DNA from: a virus
DNA: 64,000 nt
Virus record (IMG/VR): IMGVR_UViG_3300031758_003913
Location: 1 to 64,000 of that record
Direction: 5' to 3' (one strand)
Part shown: positions 49,918 through 59,311 of the stretch, in pieces
Layout of the letters: every line of letters begins with the position of its first letter
How positions within the stretch are numbered: the first letter of the stretch is position 1
Notes under the pieces: model-generated
What the model saw: only the letters and a program-made list of their open reading frames with translations
Databases searched by the model: none
Told to the model about the DNA's origin: nothing
Translations under genes and position numbers: made by a program

Positions 49918-51268
49918 ATTTAAAATTAGTCTTACGTAATGCTTCTAATTTTTCAATGTATTCTTTAAAAGCAGGTAGTTGATCAGTATGATCTTCTGCA
50001 TTCATAAAATCTAATACTGCTTGCCAACGTTTCCAACCGTACGGATTATTTTTCCAGAAGTCTTCATCTTGTCTGTAATTTTCATATAACCAACTAGCAA
50101 GATCTGCAAAACTCTTACGTACTTCTTCTTTGTCTGCTTCGGGCAATAGTCTAATACTTAAAAATGTAGGTATGTACAACAGATGCATATTAACAATTCC
50201 GCCGCCAGCTTGTATACCGCCTACAGTATTTTCAAGATTAACTTTCTTAAAATTCTGTTTAATTTTCCATTTAGCAAAATCAGCCAAGTGTTTAATATTA
50301 AGAATTTGTATAGCAGTAGCAATACTAACTTGTATGTTGTCAGGTGTATTATCTAACTTGTGAAGATTACGCTCGATAGTATCCCAGTCACTAGGATAGC
50401 GTATATAATAATTACGATCGCCGACTGCATCGATGCTGAATCCCACTTTAACTTTTTTAAATTTTTTCCAAAGCTCAATAATTTCGTCATCAACTAATAA
50501 TCCATTTGTATTATAACGTATAAGAATTTTATCTGAATACCCTTGACGAATAATTTCTTCAAGGAACCACTTATGCTCGCGAATCATCAATGGTTCTCCG
50601 CCAGCAAAGTATACTTGTTTTAAATTAGGAATCTGTGCATACATTTCTTTCCAGAAGTCTGGATTTTCATGCCAAAAGTTATTAAAATCTTTTCTATCCC
50701 ATTGCATTTGTTCTTTAAGTTCTTTTGCTTGAAATAGTGGATAGATTTTCTTGTGATCACCAACCCATTGACTGCTGTCATGCGGACTGCACATAACACA
50801 CTTTAAGTTACAAGTGTGTCCTAATCTTAAATCTAAATAAACAAGTTTCTCAGGAACAGTGCCATCTTCTTTGGTTTGTTTAATAAGTTCTTCAACATCA
50901 ATTCCATCTTCCATCCAAGAACCTGTTTCCCAAATACGTTTACTGGCAACCCCACGTGACTCTTCAGCAATGCACTTACTACAACTAGCAGGTATCTTCC
51001 CTTCAAGCATAGTTAAGCGTACATCTTTCATATACTCATTGTTCCAAGCACTCATAGGAGTTTCACGGCCAAAATTTGCTGGTTGCCCTTTTTCGTTTTT
51101 AACAAGGCCTACAGTATGATTCTCACCTGCACCACTAGCATTAGCACTACAGCACAATCGCATATCACCGTTGGGTCGTGTAGCAAAATGTATCCATGGC
51201 AATATGCAAAAAGTCTTGCTTCCTGATACTACTTCAATTTTATCTTGCCATTGTTTAATTTTATTCAT
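49874..51268 (-). CDS. radical SAM protein with N-terminal Twitch-like domain
   Basis: A 464-residue radical SAM enzyme. The N-terminal domain has FCILPWIHFAT, RLCCSAN and SCSKCIAEESRG. The core has CNLKCVMC, AGGEPLMIREH and NTNG, then VGFSIDAVGD. It resembles the proteins at 44.9 and 58.1 kb in having W-rich YPLFQAK and AGGEPLM segments. It is the distal gene of the large minus-strand block that enters from the right edge. Its start overlaps the methyltransferase gene by ATGA. Confidence 0.9.
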   Translation of the reverse strand: MNKIKQWQDKIEVVSGSKTFCILPWIHFATRPNGDMRLCCSANASGAGENHTVGLVKNEKGQPANFGRETPMSAWNNEYMKDVRLTMLEGKIPASCSKCIAEESRGVASKRIWETGSWMEDGIDVEELIKQTKEDGTVPEKLVYLDLRLGHTCNLKCVMCSPHDSSQWVGDHKKIYPLFQAKELKEQMQWDRKDFNNFWHENPDFWKEMYAQIPNLKQVYFAGGEPLMIREHKWFLEEIIRQGYSDKILIRYNTNGLLVDDEIIELWKKFKKVKVGFSIDAVGDRNYYIRYPSDWDTIERNLHKLDNTPDNIQVSIATAIQILNIKHLADFAKWKIKQNFKKVNLENTVGGIQAGGGIVNMHLLYIPTFLSIRLLPEADKEEVRKSFADLASWLYENYRQDEDFWKNNPYGWKRWQAVLDFMNAEDHTDQLPAFKEYIEKLEALRKTNFKSTFPELAHLLHCPV

Positions 51269-51870
51269 TTTTTACCAATAATCATAAATCTTTTATATAG
51301 AGGAAGATCAATTTCGCCAGCATATAAAATATTTTTAATATTACACTGAGATTTGAATTCTTCTAAATCTTGAGAAATTCTAACATGCTCTGGTATATTG
51401 TAATTATTACCTTGCACAATAATTAATACATCGTCAGAGAGTAAATTAAACCATTGATCGTATTGTTGTTGTGTTATATGTTCACAACTTGTGTTAATAA
51501 CTATAGTAGCTTCGGGATTAGTGTAATGACACATATCACCTGTAATAGCACTAAATCTACCTTCTATCTCTTGTCTCTTATTAACTGTAGATGCAATTTT
51601 TTCACATTCAGGGTCAATGTCAATACTTGTAATATGATTAATACCTATATCTGTATTAAACAACAAACTTGCAAGTACTCCATTCCATCCTCCATATATA
51701 ACAATATTTGCTGTTACTGGAAGCCATGAGAACGTTTTTTCTAAAGATTCTATTAACCAAACTTTACTGTTAATTTGTCCTTTCCAAAAACTTTCAAGTG
51801 TGCGATGTTGATTATCGCTGTTACGAATTGCATCCATCCAAAATAAAACATCTTGTATATCAACTTTCAA
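51265..51870 (-). CDS. class I SAM-dependent methyltransferase
   Basis: A 201-residue methyltransferase-like protein. Motif I is divergent (VIYGGWNGVLASLLF), followed by ITSIDIDPECEKIAS with the acidic SAM ribose ligand, SAITGDMCHYT, and VINTSCEHI as a motif IV. Size suggests a minimal Rossmann domain with little substrate-binding addition. It lies between two radical SAM genes with overlaps of 4 and 11 bases. Methylation target unknown. Confidence 0.75.
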   Translation of the reverse strand: MKVDIQDVLFWMDAIRNSDNQHRTLESFWKGQINSKVWLIESLEKTFSWLPVTANIVIYGGWNGVLASLLFNTDIGINHITSIDIDPECEKIASTVNKRQEIEGRFSAITGDMCHYTNPEATIVINTSCEHITQQQYDQWFNLLSDDVLIIVQGNNYNIPEHVRISQDLEEFKSQCNIKNILYAGEIDLPLYKRFMIIGKK

Positions 51871-52846
51871 ACTGCGCTCCTAATTTGTCAAACGTTCCAC
51901 ACTGTTTACTACATTCTATTAGAGGATCATTATTCCAAGTTTCTGCTATTTTATCAAAATACCCACTGTTAAAAATTTCACCCAAGGAATGACTATTTAG
52001 ATCTGGTAATACTCCAATTTTATCCATATAATCAATCCGCCGATTTTGATTAGGCAGTATCCAATCAAAGTCTAACCAACAGCACGGAGTAATTTTACCA
52101 CACGAGGATACATAGAAATTTTTGTTCTTCTGTGCTTTACATTTTATCTCTGGTTTAACATCTGTAATGTAACCAGTTACCTTACTCATCATATCTTTGC
52201 TTTTTTGTGTAGGGTATAAGATATGTGTAGTTTTACCTACATCGTCAAGTACATTGAATTTACCTTTTTCAAATCTAGTAGTATGTTTAATTTGAAATTT
52301 TTTAAATCCAAGCTCTTCGCTTAGTTTTTTACATTTTTCTATTTGATGCTCGTTATGATCAAACACTAACATATGCCATTCAGCATATCCACCAGCTTGT
52401 ATAAAGTCATAAGCATTGTCAATTATCTTATCAAAGTCTGTGTTAATTCGATACAAATTATGAGTGTCTTCTAACCCGTCTATACCAAATACTGTTCGAA
52501 CATTTGCACGGGCTAGACCTTGCCACCATGATTTATCTCTTGCACTACCGTTTGTGTGCATTGATAATTGTATTAAAGGATTTACTGTTCTAAGATATTC
52601 AAAGATTTCTAAACAGTCTTTAGCAATAATAGGATCACCTAAGTTACCACACATAAACAAACTATCTAGTTGTTTAATAAATGAGTCAGGAAACCAAGAC
52701 TTAAATTTGTCTAGATTAATTTCATCTAATTTAATTAACGGATTAATTACACCGCCGTTTATCCTTCGAGGACACATAGGACAACGAGCCTGGCACTTGC
52801 TGGTAATTTCTAAGTGTATGTCTCGTATATCTTCTAATTTATACAT
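51860..52846 (-). CDS. radical SAM protein with SPASM-like C-terminus, altered GGEP motif
   Basis: A 328-residue radical SAM enzyme with TSKCQARCPMC near the N-terminus (C18-x3-C22-x2-C25). The SAM loop is CGNLGDPII in place of GGEP. HTNGS and FGIDGLEDT follow. The C-terminus has CKAQKN, SSCGKITPCCWLDFDW and ECSKQCGTF, a SPASM-type cysteine set. It lies between a radical SAM gene upstream and a methyltransferase downstream, with overlaps. The distinct loop places it with those at 48.8 and 54.5 kb. Confidence 0.88.
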   Translation of the reverse strand: MYKLEDIRDIHLEITSKCQARCPMCPRRINGGVINPLIKLDEINLDKFKSWFPDSFIKQLDSLFMCGNLGDPIIAKDCLEIFEYLRTVNPLIQLSMHTNGSARDKSWWQGLARANVRTVFGIDGLEDTHNLYRINTDFDKIIDNAYDFIQAGGYAEWHMLVFDHNEHQIEKCKKLSEELGFKKFQIKHTTRFEKGKFNVLDDVGKTTHILYPTQKSKDMMSKVTGYITDVKPEIKCKAQKNKNFYVSSCGKITPCCWLDFDWILPNQNRRIDYMDKIGVLPDLNSHSLGEIFNSGYFDKIAETWNNDPLIECSKQCGTFDKLGAQFES

Positions 52847-53825
52847 TTTTCATCTTTGGTATTTTGCTATCTGCGCTACTAACGCAACTAGGTGTTACAC
52901 AGTGTTTTGCTGATTTAAAAATATCAAACCCATGCTCTAATGTTCCTAAAGGTTGTTCGTAACAACTATAGCTACGCTTTACTTCGTTTTCTCGAATTAC
53001 TATTCCTTGATATCCTGCATTACATAACCAACCTTTAAATTTATTAAATCCAAATGCATTGAATCGCTCAGCTTGATCTATATAATACTTATTACCTGTT
53101 GCATCCTCTAATTCAATTTGAGATACATTTTCGCTTTGCCACACTTGCGGAAACCCTATTTGCATTTTATCAATTTGATCCGTTGTGTATTCATTTATTA
53201 CAAAACTTGCGGTGGGGTCACTTTGAGGTTTTAAAGTAACATTAATACCTCGTTCAGCAAATCTTTCACATCTAGCATATAAGTCATCAAACTGATTAGG
53301 AACCATAACTTGATTAATGGTTACAAATACTCCATTGTTTATAAGATATAAACATTTGTCGCCAAACTCTTGCTCTTTTGCAAACTCAGCATGATAACTT
53401 GCTGTAATACTTCTTCGCTGTAAAGAGTCTGTAGTAGTTAACCAATTGTTCCACCATTTACTGCCAGGGGATAAATTAGTGGTCATGTGGATGCTTTGAT
53501 ACAAAGCATTACTATCCGCACAGTAATGTTCTATAATTTTATCAAATTGTTTGTAAGCAGTAGGTTCGCCGCCACTAAAACTAAAATGAAAATCTGGAAA
53601 ATTATTTGCGCGAGCTTGAGCTTTTATACTGTCAATAGTACGTAGGTATAATTCTAATTCTTGATGATCTGGTTTGTCAGACCTAGCATAGGGCCAGCAA
53701 TAGGAACAATTATAATTACAGAATCTTGCAAGGATCCACGATACTGTAAAAAGACGAGTATCTAATAAAGTTTTTTGACCAAAGCGTACTATTTGTTCAA
53801 AAGGTATTTTTTGAAAATTGTTCAT
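52839..53825 (-). CDS. radical SAM protein with SPASM-like C-terminus
   Basis: A 328-residue radical SAM enzyme: ARFCNYNCSYCWPY, FSFSGGEPTAY and TTNLS. C-terminal landmarks are FKGWLCNAGYQGIVI, YSCYEQP and HCVTPSCVSS, as in its paralogues at 46.2 and 47.8 kb. An ATG 29 bases inside the glycosyltransferase gene starts it, so the two are coupled. In that layout the glycosyltransferase and this enzyme form a pair, repeated at the right edge. Confidence 0.88.
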   Translation of the reverse strand: MNNFQKIPFEQIVRFGQKTLLDTRLFTVSWILARFCNYNCSYCWPYARSDKPDHQELELYLRTIDSIKAQARANNFPDFHFSFSGGEPTAYKQFDKIIEHYCADSNALYQSIHMTTNLSPGSKWWNNWLTTTDSLQRRSITASYHAEFAKEQEFGDKCLYLINNGVFVTINQVMVPNQFDDLYARCERFAERGINVTLKPQSDPTASFVINEYTTDQIDKMQIGFPQVWQSENVSQIELEDATGNKYYIDQAERFNAFGFNKFKGWLCNAGYQGIVIRENEVKRSYSCYEQPLGTLEHGFDIFKSAKHCVTPSCVSSADSKIPKMKNV

Positions 53826-54480
53826 TTAACCATTCGAAGTCATTTATCTTCGCTAATTCACTAGGTGCATTTTGCCAAAACAAACCAAAATATTTTCCAG
53901 CAATAGCTCCCAGATGTGCATATTTGCCGTATGGCGCTGACTCATTTAATGTACACCACGCTTCTAGTCTTAACTGAGTTTCTATATCGTCTTGCCTATC
54001 GATTGTTTTGCTTGATAATTTTACACATTCTCTAAATGCACTTTTCCACGTATTAAACGGATCAGTATTAAATGCTGTAATATTAGATATTTCAGGCATT
54101 GCTTTAAACAACGTACTAATACTTGTTGTCATATCAGTTTTTGATGTATCCATGTTTATTGTTAATTTACGAGGAAGTAGTTTAACACCTCCGTAACCAT
54201 AAACTAAATCGTTAACAGGATTTATACTGCGCCATACATGTACTGTTTCTAAATCCCATTCAGGAACAACATAATCAAATTTAAAATCTTCAACTATTTC
54301 TGCATCAGCATCTACGACCCAAAACATCTTTGTAAAACACAATTTTGCCGCTTGGATGTGTGCTTGATGAATTCCTTTTACTCCGTGAACTCTTTTAGCT
54401 GTAGGAAATTTAGACTTTAATCTTTCCCAATTAATGTCTGCATAAGGTTCTTGATAAGAAATAAAAATGATATCATACAT
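53797..54480 (-). CDS. GT-A-like glycosyltransferase
   Basis: A 227-residue protein with a GT-A-type sheet. FWVVDADAEIVEDF (about residues 53-66) holds a DxD motif, and VNDLVYGYGGVKLLPRK follows. FNTDPFNTWKSAFRECVKL and LRLEAWCTLNESAPYGKYAHLGAIAGKYF form the C-terminal part. It is a paralogue of the partial protein at the right edge. The role would be to add a sugar to an acceptor that the neighbouring radical SAM enzymes then change, which is an inference. A 15-base AT gap separates it from the gene upstream. Confidence 0.72.
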   Translation of the reverse strand: MYDIIFISYQEPYADINWERLKSKFPTAKRVHGVKGIHQAHIQAAKLCFTKMFWVVDADAEIVEDFKFDYVVPEWDLETVHVWRSINPVNDLVYGYGGVKLLPRKLTINMDTSKTDMTTSISTLFKAMPEISNITAFNTDPFNTWKSAFRECVKLSSKTIDRQDDIETQLRLEAWCTLNESAPYGKYAHLGAIAGKYFGLFWQNAPSELAKINDFEWLNEQFSKNTF

Positions 54481-54495
54481 ATTATTATTATACTA

Positions 54496-55500
54496 TTATT
54501 TTAAAGTATTGTCAACCATAAAGTCTTTAAGACTAAAATTAGTTCCAAGCATATGATCTAGTGATGCTGCTTTGTCGTTACTCCAAACTAACACCTCGGG
54601 GTCGTCGTATAAAAAATCACAATTCTTACAGTAATCAATACTATCAAAATTTTTGTTAGCATGTGCATCACGTAATTTATTGTATGCTTCTCCGTTCCAT
54701 ATTTCTTCTATTGATTGTGTTTCTACATGTCCTAGCACACTTAAACTTTCGTTTGGTGGACCCATTGTTTGACAACACGAAGTAACTGCGCCTGTAAGAC
54801 CATTATTGCCACCGGCTCGGATTGTAATTTCAGGAGCAAATGGTCTACCACAAGTTCTACGTTTTTTAGGATCTCTAAAATATACAGGAGTATAATTGCC
54901 ACTCCAGTTGTGCATTTTCCATATGTATCCTAACGTTCCAGTTGGGCCAATAAAATTATTACGGTACTGTTCAACTTCGTAATCTATTTGCGTATTATCT
55001 AATATCAAATGATAACTAGACAGTATACATTTGCTGTTAGATTTTTTAATATACTCTTTGGCCTTTATTACATTGGTCTTTAGTAAATCAAAATTATCAA
55101 CATTCATCCACTCACGATATTTTTCTTTATTGTATCCAATACAGCTAAATCTTGCAAAACTTAGTCCAGCGTCTACACAATCTTGCATGAAATGACCGCT
55201 GAAAAAACTTCCATTAGTATACATAAAACTAGGAAAATTTCGTTTAGTGCATGCTTCTATGTACAAAGGCAAATCTTTAGCAAGAGTAGGTTCGCCACTA
55301 CCTTCAAGATTAATAACTGGATTACCTGGTAACTGATCTAATATATTTTCAAACATATTAAGTGGCATTTTACGTGTCCAGGCCTTGCCTCTACCTTCAG
55401 TCTGTGGACACATTTGACAGGTATAATTACATCCCCCAAAAACTTCAACTACTGCACGTTCTAGATTAGGTACGCTCAATTTTAACTCCATGTCCTTCAA
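54496..55500 (-). CDS. radical SAM/SPASM protein
   Basis: A 334-residue radical SAM enzyme with FGGCNYTCQMCPQTEGRG, a SAM loop LEGSGEPTLAKD, and YTNGS. The SPASM domain has RTCGRPFAPEITIR, TSCCQTMGPP, LGHVETQSIEEIWNGEAYNKLRDAH and YCKNCDFLYDDP, the standard order for SPASM proteins. This is the most typical SPASM member of the window, the group that includes peptide-modifying maturases. The start is ATG 55500 or the ATG three codons later. It overlaps the gene upstream by 35 bases. Confidence 0.9.
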   Translation of the reverse strand: MKDMELKLSVPNLERAVVEVFGGCNYTCQMCPQTEGRGKAWTRKMPLNMFENILDQLPGNPVINLEGSGEPTLAKDLPLYIEACTKRNFPSFMYTNGSFFSGHFMQDCVDAGLSFARFSCIGYNKEKYREWMNVDNFDLLKTNVIKAKEYIKKSNSKCILSSYHLILDNTQIDYEVEQYRNNFIGPTGTLGYIWKMHNWSGNYTPVYFRDPKKRRTCGRPFAPEITIRAGGNNGLTGAVTSCCQTMGPPNESLSVLGHVETQSIEEIWNGEAYNKLRDAHANKNFDSIDYCKNCDFLYDDPEVLVWSNDKAASLDHMLGTNFSLKDFMVDNTLK

Positions 55501-56275
55501 AATTATTAAACGACGGTAATAGTAGCATTGCTTTTACCTTTGTATCCATAGACTGATCTTCAATAGTTATTTTTATGCGTTTTTTTTCAGTTTTTAATAT
55601 TTTTGTTTCATCATATCCTAACTCAGCTAAATCAAAATTAGCTTCAATCTTAGTTTTTCTAAAAAACTTTTTCATCTGTGCATGTGTCTCGACCATTGCA
55701 GGTTTAATAGTAAATCCATCTAAATGAACATGCGGTATATAATGACCGCGTTCATCTGTAACTACTAAAAAAACTTTAGAGCTATTAGTATATTCAGCAA
55801 TTTCTTCTACTGTGTTAAATTCTTTTATAAATTGCATAGGTTGACCGCCTGTATTAAAACAAAGACAATCTATTTCATCGGGTGCAAAATATTTTATAAT
55901 TGCTTGTCTTGTTCCACCCGGATGTATTCTCCAGTCAAGAGACACAGGACTCCAATGAACCCCAACTGGCTTTCTTAGACCGCCTTCAGTAAAAAATCCA
56001 TGTGTAAGCCAAACTGCTTTTACATATCCTTCAATTTCTTCTTGATATCTGTTATACACAGGATCTGTGTGAGATAACCATATAGTAGGTTCTACTTCTT
56101 TATTAATACCGTATTGAAAATAATTTATTAAGTAGTTTTCGTAGTTTTTAATTCTGGGCCAATAACTTAACATGTGTTTAGACACACGAGCTATACCTAA
56201 TATTTCGTCAGGTTTCTTAATATTCCAAAATTCATTTCCAGCATTTTCCCATATACCATTAATAAAATTAGCCAT
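55466..56275 (-). CDS. hypothetical protein
   Basis: A 269-residue protein with no clear family. VHWSPVSLDWRIHPGGTRQAIIKYFAPDEIDCLCFNTGG faintly resembles a ParB or sulfiredoxin-like fold, in which a GxR motif binds nucleotide or DNA, but the match is weak. GHYIPHVHLDGF contains an HxHxD that could bind metal. The C-terminal third is basic and helical. It overlaps genes at both ends inside the operon, so it is expressed with them. Function unknown. Confidence 0.6.
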   Translation of the reverse strand: MANFINGIWENAGNEFWNIKKPDEILGIARVSKHMLSYWPRIKNYENYLINYFQYGINKEVEPTIWLSHTDPVYNRYQEEIEGYVKAVWLTHGFFTEGGLRKPVGVHWSPVSLDWRIHPGGTRQAIIKYFAPDEIDCLCFNTGGQPMQFIKEFNTVEEIAEYTNSSKVFLVVTDERGHYIPHVHLDGFTIKPAMVETHAQMKKFFRKTKIEANFDLAELGYDETKILKTEKKRIKITIEDQSMDTKVKAMLLLPSFNNFEGHGVKIERT

Positions 56276-57230
56276 TCCATTTACTCCACATACGTTCTAA
56301 CATAGGAAAATAACCAATATCAGTATGTCTGTAGTCGTATTCTATGCGTTTTTTATTAAATTCAATTGAGTAAAAATCTGTATATTCTTTAAAAAAATCT
56401 ACTGCCTCAGTATATGGCATATCAATAATTTTTCCCACAGGTGCATAACCAAGTGCAAGCTGTTCGTCTGTAGGATCTACTCCTCTTGCTTCTAACCATT
56501 TTGTAAAATTGTCATCCATAGGCAATTCATAGCCTGTTCCAAAGTAACAATTAAACTCGCCGCTGATTATTCTGTGTTCTGAAATGCCATTTGCTTCTAC
56601 TATATTATCATTGTCAAGATATGCTTCGTACCATGTCTTGCCTGTTTGCGCATAATGAAGATAAACTAAACCATCAGTAATGTCTCTAGTAAAATTTCGT
56701 TTTTCTTCTAGAGGAATTTCAATACGATCTGTTACTCCAAGTACATTATAATAAAAATATCCGTTGGTCCATTCAGGGCTATTTTTTTCTGTTTCATACC
56801 ATGCCTCTAATTCATGGCAACAATGGTTAAGCATAGATATTGCATTTCTTGTTTCCCCATTAGCTTTAGCTAAAACAGTACCTGGTTTCCATAATTGTCC
56901 TTGTGTTATTTCAAAATGATGATGTAGAACATTAAGAAGATCTTGATTGTGTTCGTATCTTAAAGAACTAAAATCTTCATTAATTCTATATGCTTTATAA
57001 TAATTTATTGTTTGGATACTCCTATCTAAATCATTACAAATATGTTCTCGCGTTCTGCAATCGTTATGAAACCCTAACAAACTAAAATTCTTTTGAAATA
57101 TTTTGTTATTATGTGTTAGTAATAAATGATCTAATTGTTTAGTCCATGCAGATGCCAATGCTGTATCATCAGGTTTAATCTGAAGATATTTTATTTGATT
57201 ATCTTTATTTCTAAAACCAAGCTCTATCAT
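56268..57230 (-). CDS. hypothetical protein
   Basis: A 320-residue protein, rich in His and aromatic residues, with no known motif. HHHFEITQGQLW and LNHCCHELEAWYETE lie in the first half, and YFYYNVLG, RDITDGLVYLHYAQTGKTWYEAY and CYFGTGYELPMDDNF in the second. The clustered His and Glu in helices could form a metal site, as in ferritin-like or oxygenase proteins, but this is a guess. The start is the ATG at 57230 with AAAAGAGC upstream. Overlaps show it belongs to the operon. Confidence 0.6.
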   Translation of the reverse strand: MIELGFRNKDNQIKYLQIKPDDTALASAWTKQLDHLLLTHNNKIFQKNFSLLGFHNDCRTREHICNDLDRSIQTINYYKAYRINEDFSSLRYEHNQDLLNVLHHHFEITQGQLWKPGTVLAKANGETRNAISMLNHCCHELEAWYETEKNSPEWTNGYFYYNVLGVTDRIEIPLEEKRNFTRDITDGLVYLHYAQTGKTWYEAYLDNDNIVEANGISEHRIISGEFNCYFGTGYELPMDDNFTKWLEARGVDPTDEQLALGYAPVGKIIDMPYTEAVDFFKEYTDFYSIEFNKKRIEYDYRHTDIGYFPMLERMWSKWNG

Positions 57231-58062
57231 ATATTGCTCTTTTAATTTGCTCTGCATGTGCATGTTGAGAACGTATACCAGGATGCATTTTATCTCTAGC
57301 GCATTTATCATCAATATTAGGAAAAGGTTTTATTGTTTCATTAGGGTACATAACCTCACATAAATCGTTTAGTGGATAATCCCAAGAACATAAAATTATT
57401 TTTATATTTTTATGTTCTGCTAAATCATGTATCCAGTTTACATAAGATACTGCTTGTACTATATAATATTCCTCGTCTAAAGCAGTAAGCTGATTACTTA
57501 ATTCTTCATACTGTTGATGCGGCCATTGGGGTATAAGATTAACAATTTTACCTTGATCGTCAAGATACATTTGTCTATGCCATTGCGGCAAGGTAAACAC
57601 AGCATAATCAAGATCTATTACTTTAGAGGCAGCACTAAACGTTTTTGCCACCCTTTGTAAAGAAGATCCACCTATAGCTAAATTAAAACAATTAAGGTCA
57701 AACTGCTTTGAAACCATACTAACAAATGTATCTTTATATTCTATACCTTCACCAAATGTAAAACTACAACCAAAAAATCCAATTTTAGGTCTAGGAGAAT
57801 TAAAGTCCCATATTTCTCTAAAATTGTATCTATTGATAACGTACTCCCAATCTCCAGGTTTTACTATTTTTTCCTCTGCTGAATTCATACCTAGTACAGT
57901 TGTATAGCCGCGCTCATAGTCATCTTTAGACCATACTGATTTTTTAATACCAAATTGTGCAAGGTCGTCAATACTATTAACATGACTTGATGATGTTTTT
58001 ACATATTTTATATACTCTTCAAGAGTTAAACCTCTTATATATTTTTTTATTTTATTTAACAT
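57211..58062 (-). CDS. SGNH-hydrolase-like protein with N-terminal extension
   Basis: A 283-residue protein. The N-terminal 95 residues (basic, then a GMNSAEEK and RYNFREIWDFNS segment) precede the SGNH core: IGFFGCSFTFGEGI (block I), NLAIGGSS (block II), and DKMHPGIRSQ with the catalytic-type DxxHP near the end. GCS replaces the usual GDS, the same as in the copy at 44.3 kb. The start is ATG 58062 at the overlap with the radical SAM stop, since earlier in-frame starts lie inside that gene. Confidence 0.78.
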   Translation of the reverse strand: MLNKIKKYIRGLTLEEYIKYVKTSSSHVNSIDDLAQFGIKKSVWSKDDYERGYTTVLGMNSAEEKIVKPGDWEYVINRYNFREIWDFNSPRPKIGFFGCSFTFGEGIEYKDTFVSMVSKQFDLNCFNLAIGGSSLQRVAKTFSAASKVIDLDYAVFTLPQWHRQMYLDDQGKIVNLIPQWPHQQYEELSNQLTALDEEYYIVQAVSYVNWIHDLAEHKNIKIILCSWDYPLNDLCEVMYPNETIKPFPNIDDKCARDKMHPGIRSQHAHAEQIKRAIYDRAWF

Positions 58063-59311
58063 TGATAAGCTCCGGATTAAATGCAAAAACATCATTGTTT
58101 CGAATAGTATCAATCTGTTGCGATTTCCATTTAAACTTTTCAAATAGTATGCTGCGATCTTCACTATACATAAAATCAATAATATTTTGCCAACCGCTAA
58201 AAGGTATTGCTGTGTCAGCCTCAAGCTTCTTGCCATACTTTGTTATTTTTTCAGCGGCTTGATCTTTTAAATGGGCAGGAAGAACTGTTATACTATAATA
58301 ATCAGGAGTAAACAAAGGATTCAGGTGAAATCTATCAACCCAATAATTTTCAATGTTGAAGCCCATGTGCTTGTGTATTGATTTTAAAGGCATAAGATCT
58401 GCTTTATGTAAAACTTCATGCAATTCTGTTAATCTAAATATATTTAATATACTCACTGTAGGATGAAACCAATAATCAACTACTCCGCTTTCTCGTATAC
58501 GTTTTAAATTTTCAAATGTAGATTTCCAGTTACCTTTATATCTGATATATTCAAATGCATCACCTTCGCCATCGATGCTCAAACTTAAATGTACATGTTT
58601 AAATTTTTTCCAATAATCTAATACATTGTCTTTATCTCTACCTAACGTGGTCCCATTGGTACTGTATCTTAATTCAATGTCATATTTTTTACGTTCATCA
58701 AGTAGTTTTAAAATTTTCCAATGTTCAGGCATCATTAGTGGTTCGCCACCTGCAAAATGTATCTGCTTCATTGTATCTAAATTTTGTGCAATGTCGTCCC
58801 AAAATAAATCTGCTTTTTCTAAATCAATTAATCTTGTTTCAGAATATTTGTCGTATCCAGGATGTAGTTTAATCCAATCAGATGCCCACTGTGTACTAAA
58901 CAGTGGTGAACATGTTGTGCAAGCTAGATTACAATAGTTACTAAATCTAAAATCCCAGTATTTTAATTGCAATGAAGGAATGGCACCGTCTATATCTGTT
59001 TGTTCAATTAACGGTTGCATTTCTGCATACCATCTATCATTAAAGCCTGTTCGCATACTATTAAGTCCAACAGCTTCTTTAGAAGTACATCTTTCACAAG
59101 CAGTAGGCAGAGGCTTGCCTTCAAGCATATTTTTCCTCATTACTTTAGCTTGATCACTATTAACAATTTCTATAAGTTTTTGAGTTTTTACATTTCCAAA
59201 ACTATTTTCGTTTTTTAATGGGGTTTGACAACATGCAAAAGCTCTACCGTCGTTGATGACGTGCAAGTGCATCCAGGGTGCTACACAAAAATTATTAAAA
59301 TCTTTATTCAT
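58052..59311 (-). CDS. radical SAM protein with N-terminal Twitch-like domain
   Basis: A 419-residue radical SAM enzyme: FCVAPWMHLHV, FACCQTP and ACERCTSKEAVG in the N-terminal domain; CNLACTTC, AGGEPLMMPEH and STNGTT in the core; LSLSIDGEGD after. Very similar in layout to the proteins at 44.9 and 49.9 kb. The start is ATG 59311, which overlaps the preceding gene by eight bases. A longer frame would start inside it. It is followed by an SGNH gene. Confidence 0.9.
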   Translation of the reverse strand: MNKDFNNFCVAPWMHLHVINDGRAFACCQTPLKNENSFGNVKTQKLIEIVNSDQAKVMRKNMLEGKPLPTACERCTSKEAVGLNSMRTGFNDRWYAEMQPLIEQTDIDGAIPSLQLKYWDFRFSNYCNLACTTCSPLFSTQWASDWIKLHPGYDKYSETRLIDLEKADLFWDDIAQNLDTMKQIHFAGGEPLMMPEHWKILKLLDERKKYDIELRYSTNGTTLGRDKDNVLDYWKKFKHVHLSLSIDGEGDAFEYIRYKGNWKSTFENLKRIRESGVVDYWFHPTVSILNIFRLTELHEVLHKADLMPLKSIHKHMGFNIENYWVDRFHLNPLFTPDYYSITVLPAHLKDQAAEKITKYGKKLEADTAIPFSGWQNIIDFMYSEDRSILFEKFKWKSQQIDTIRNNDVFAFNPELINVK

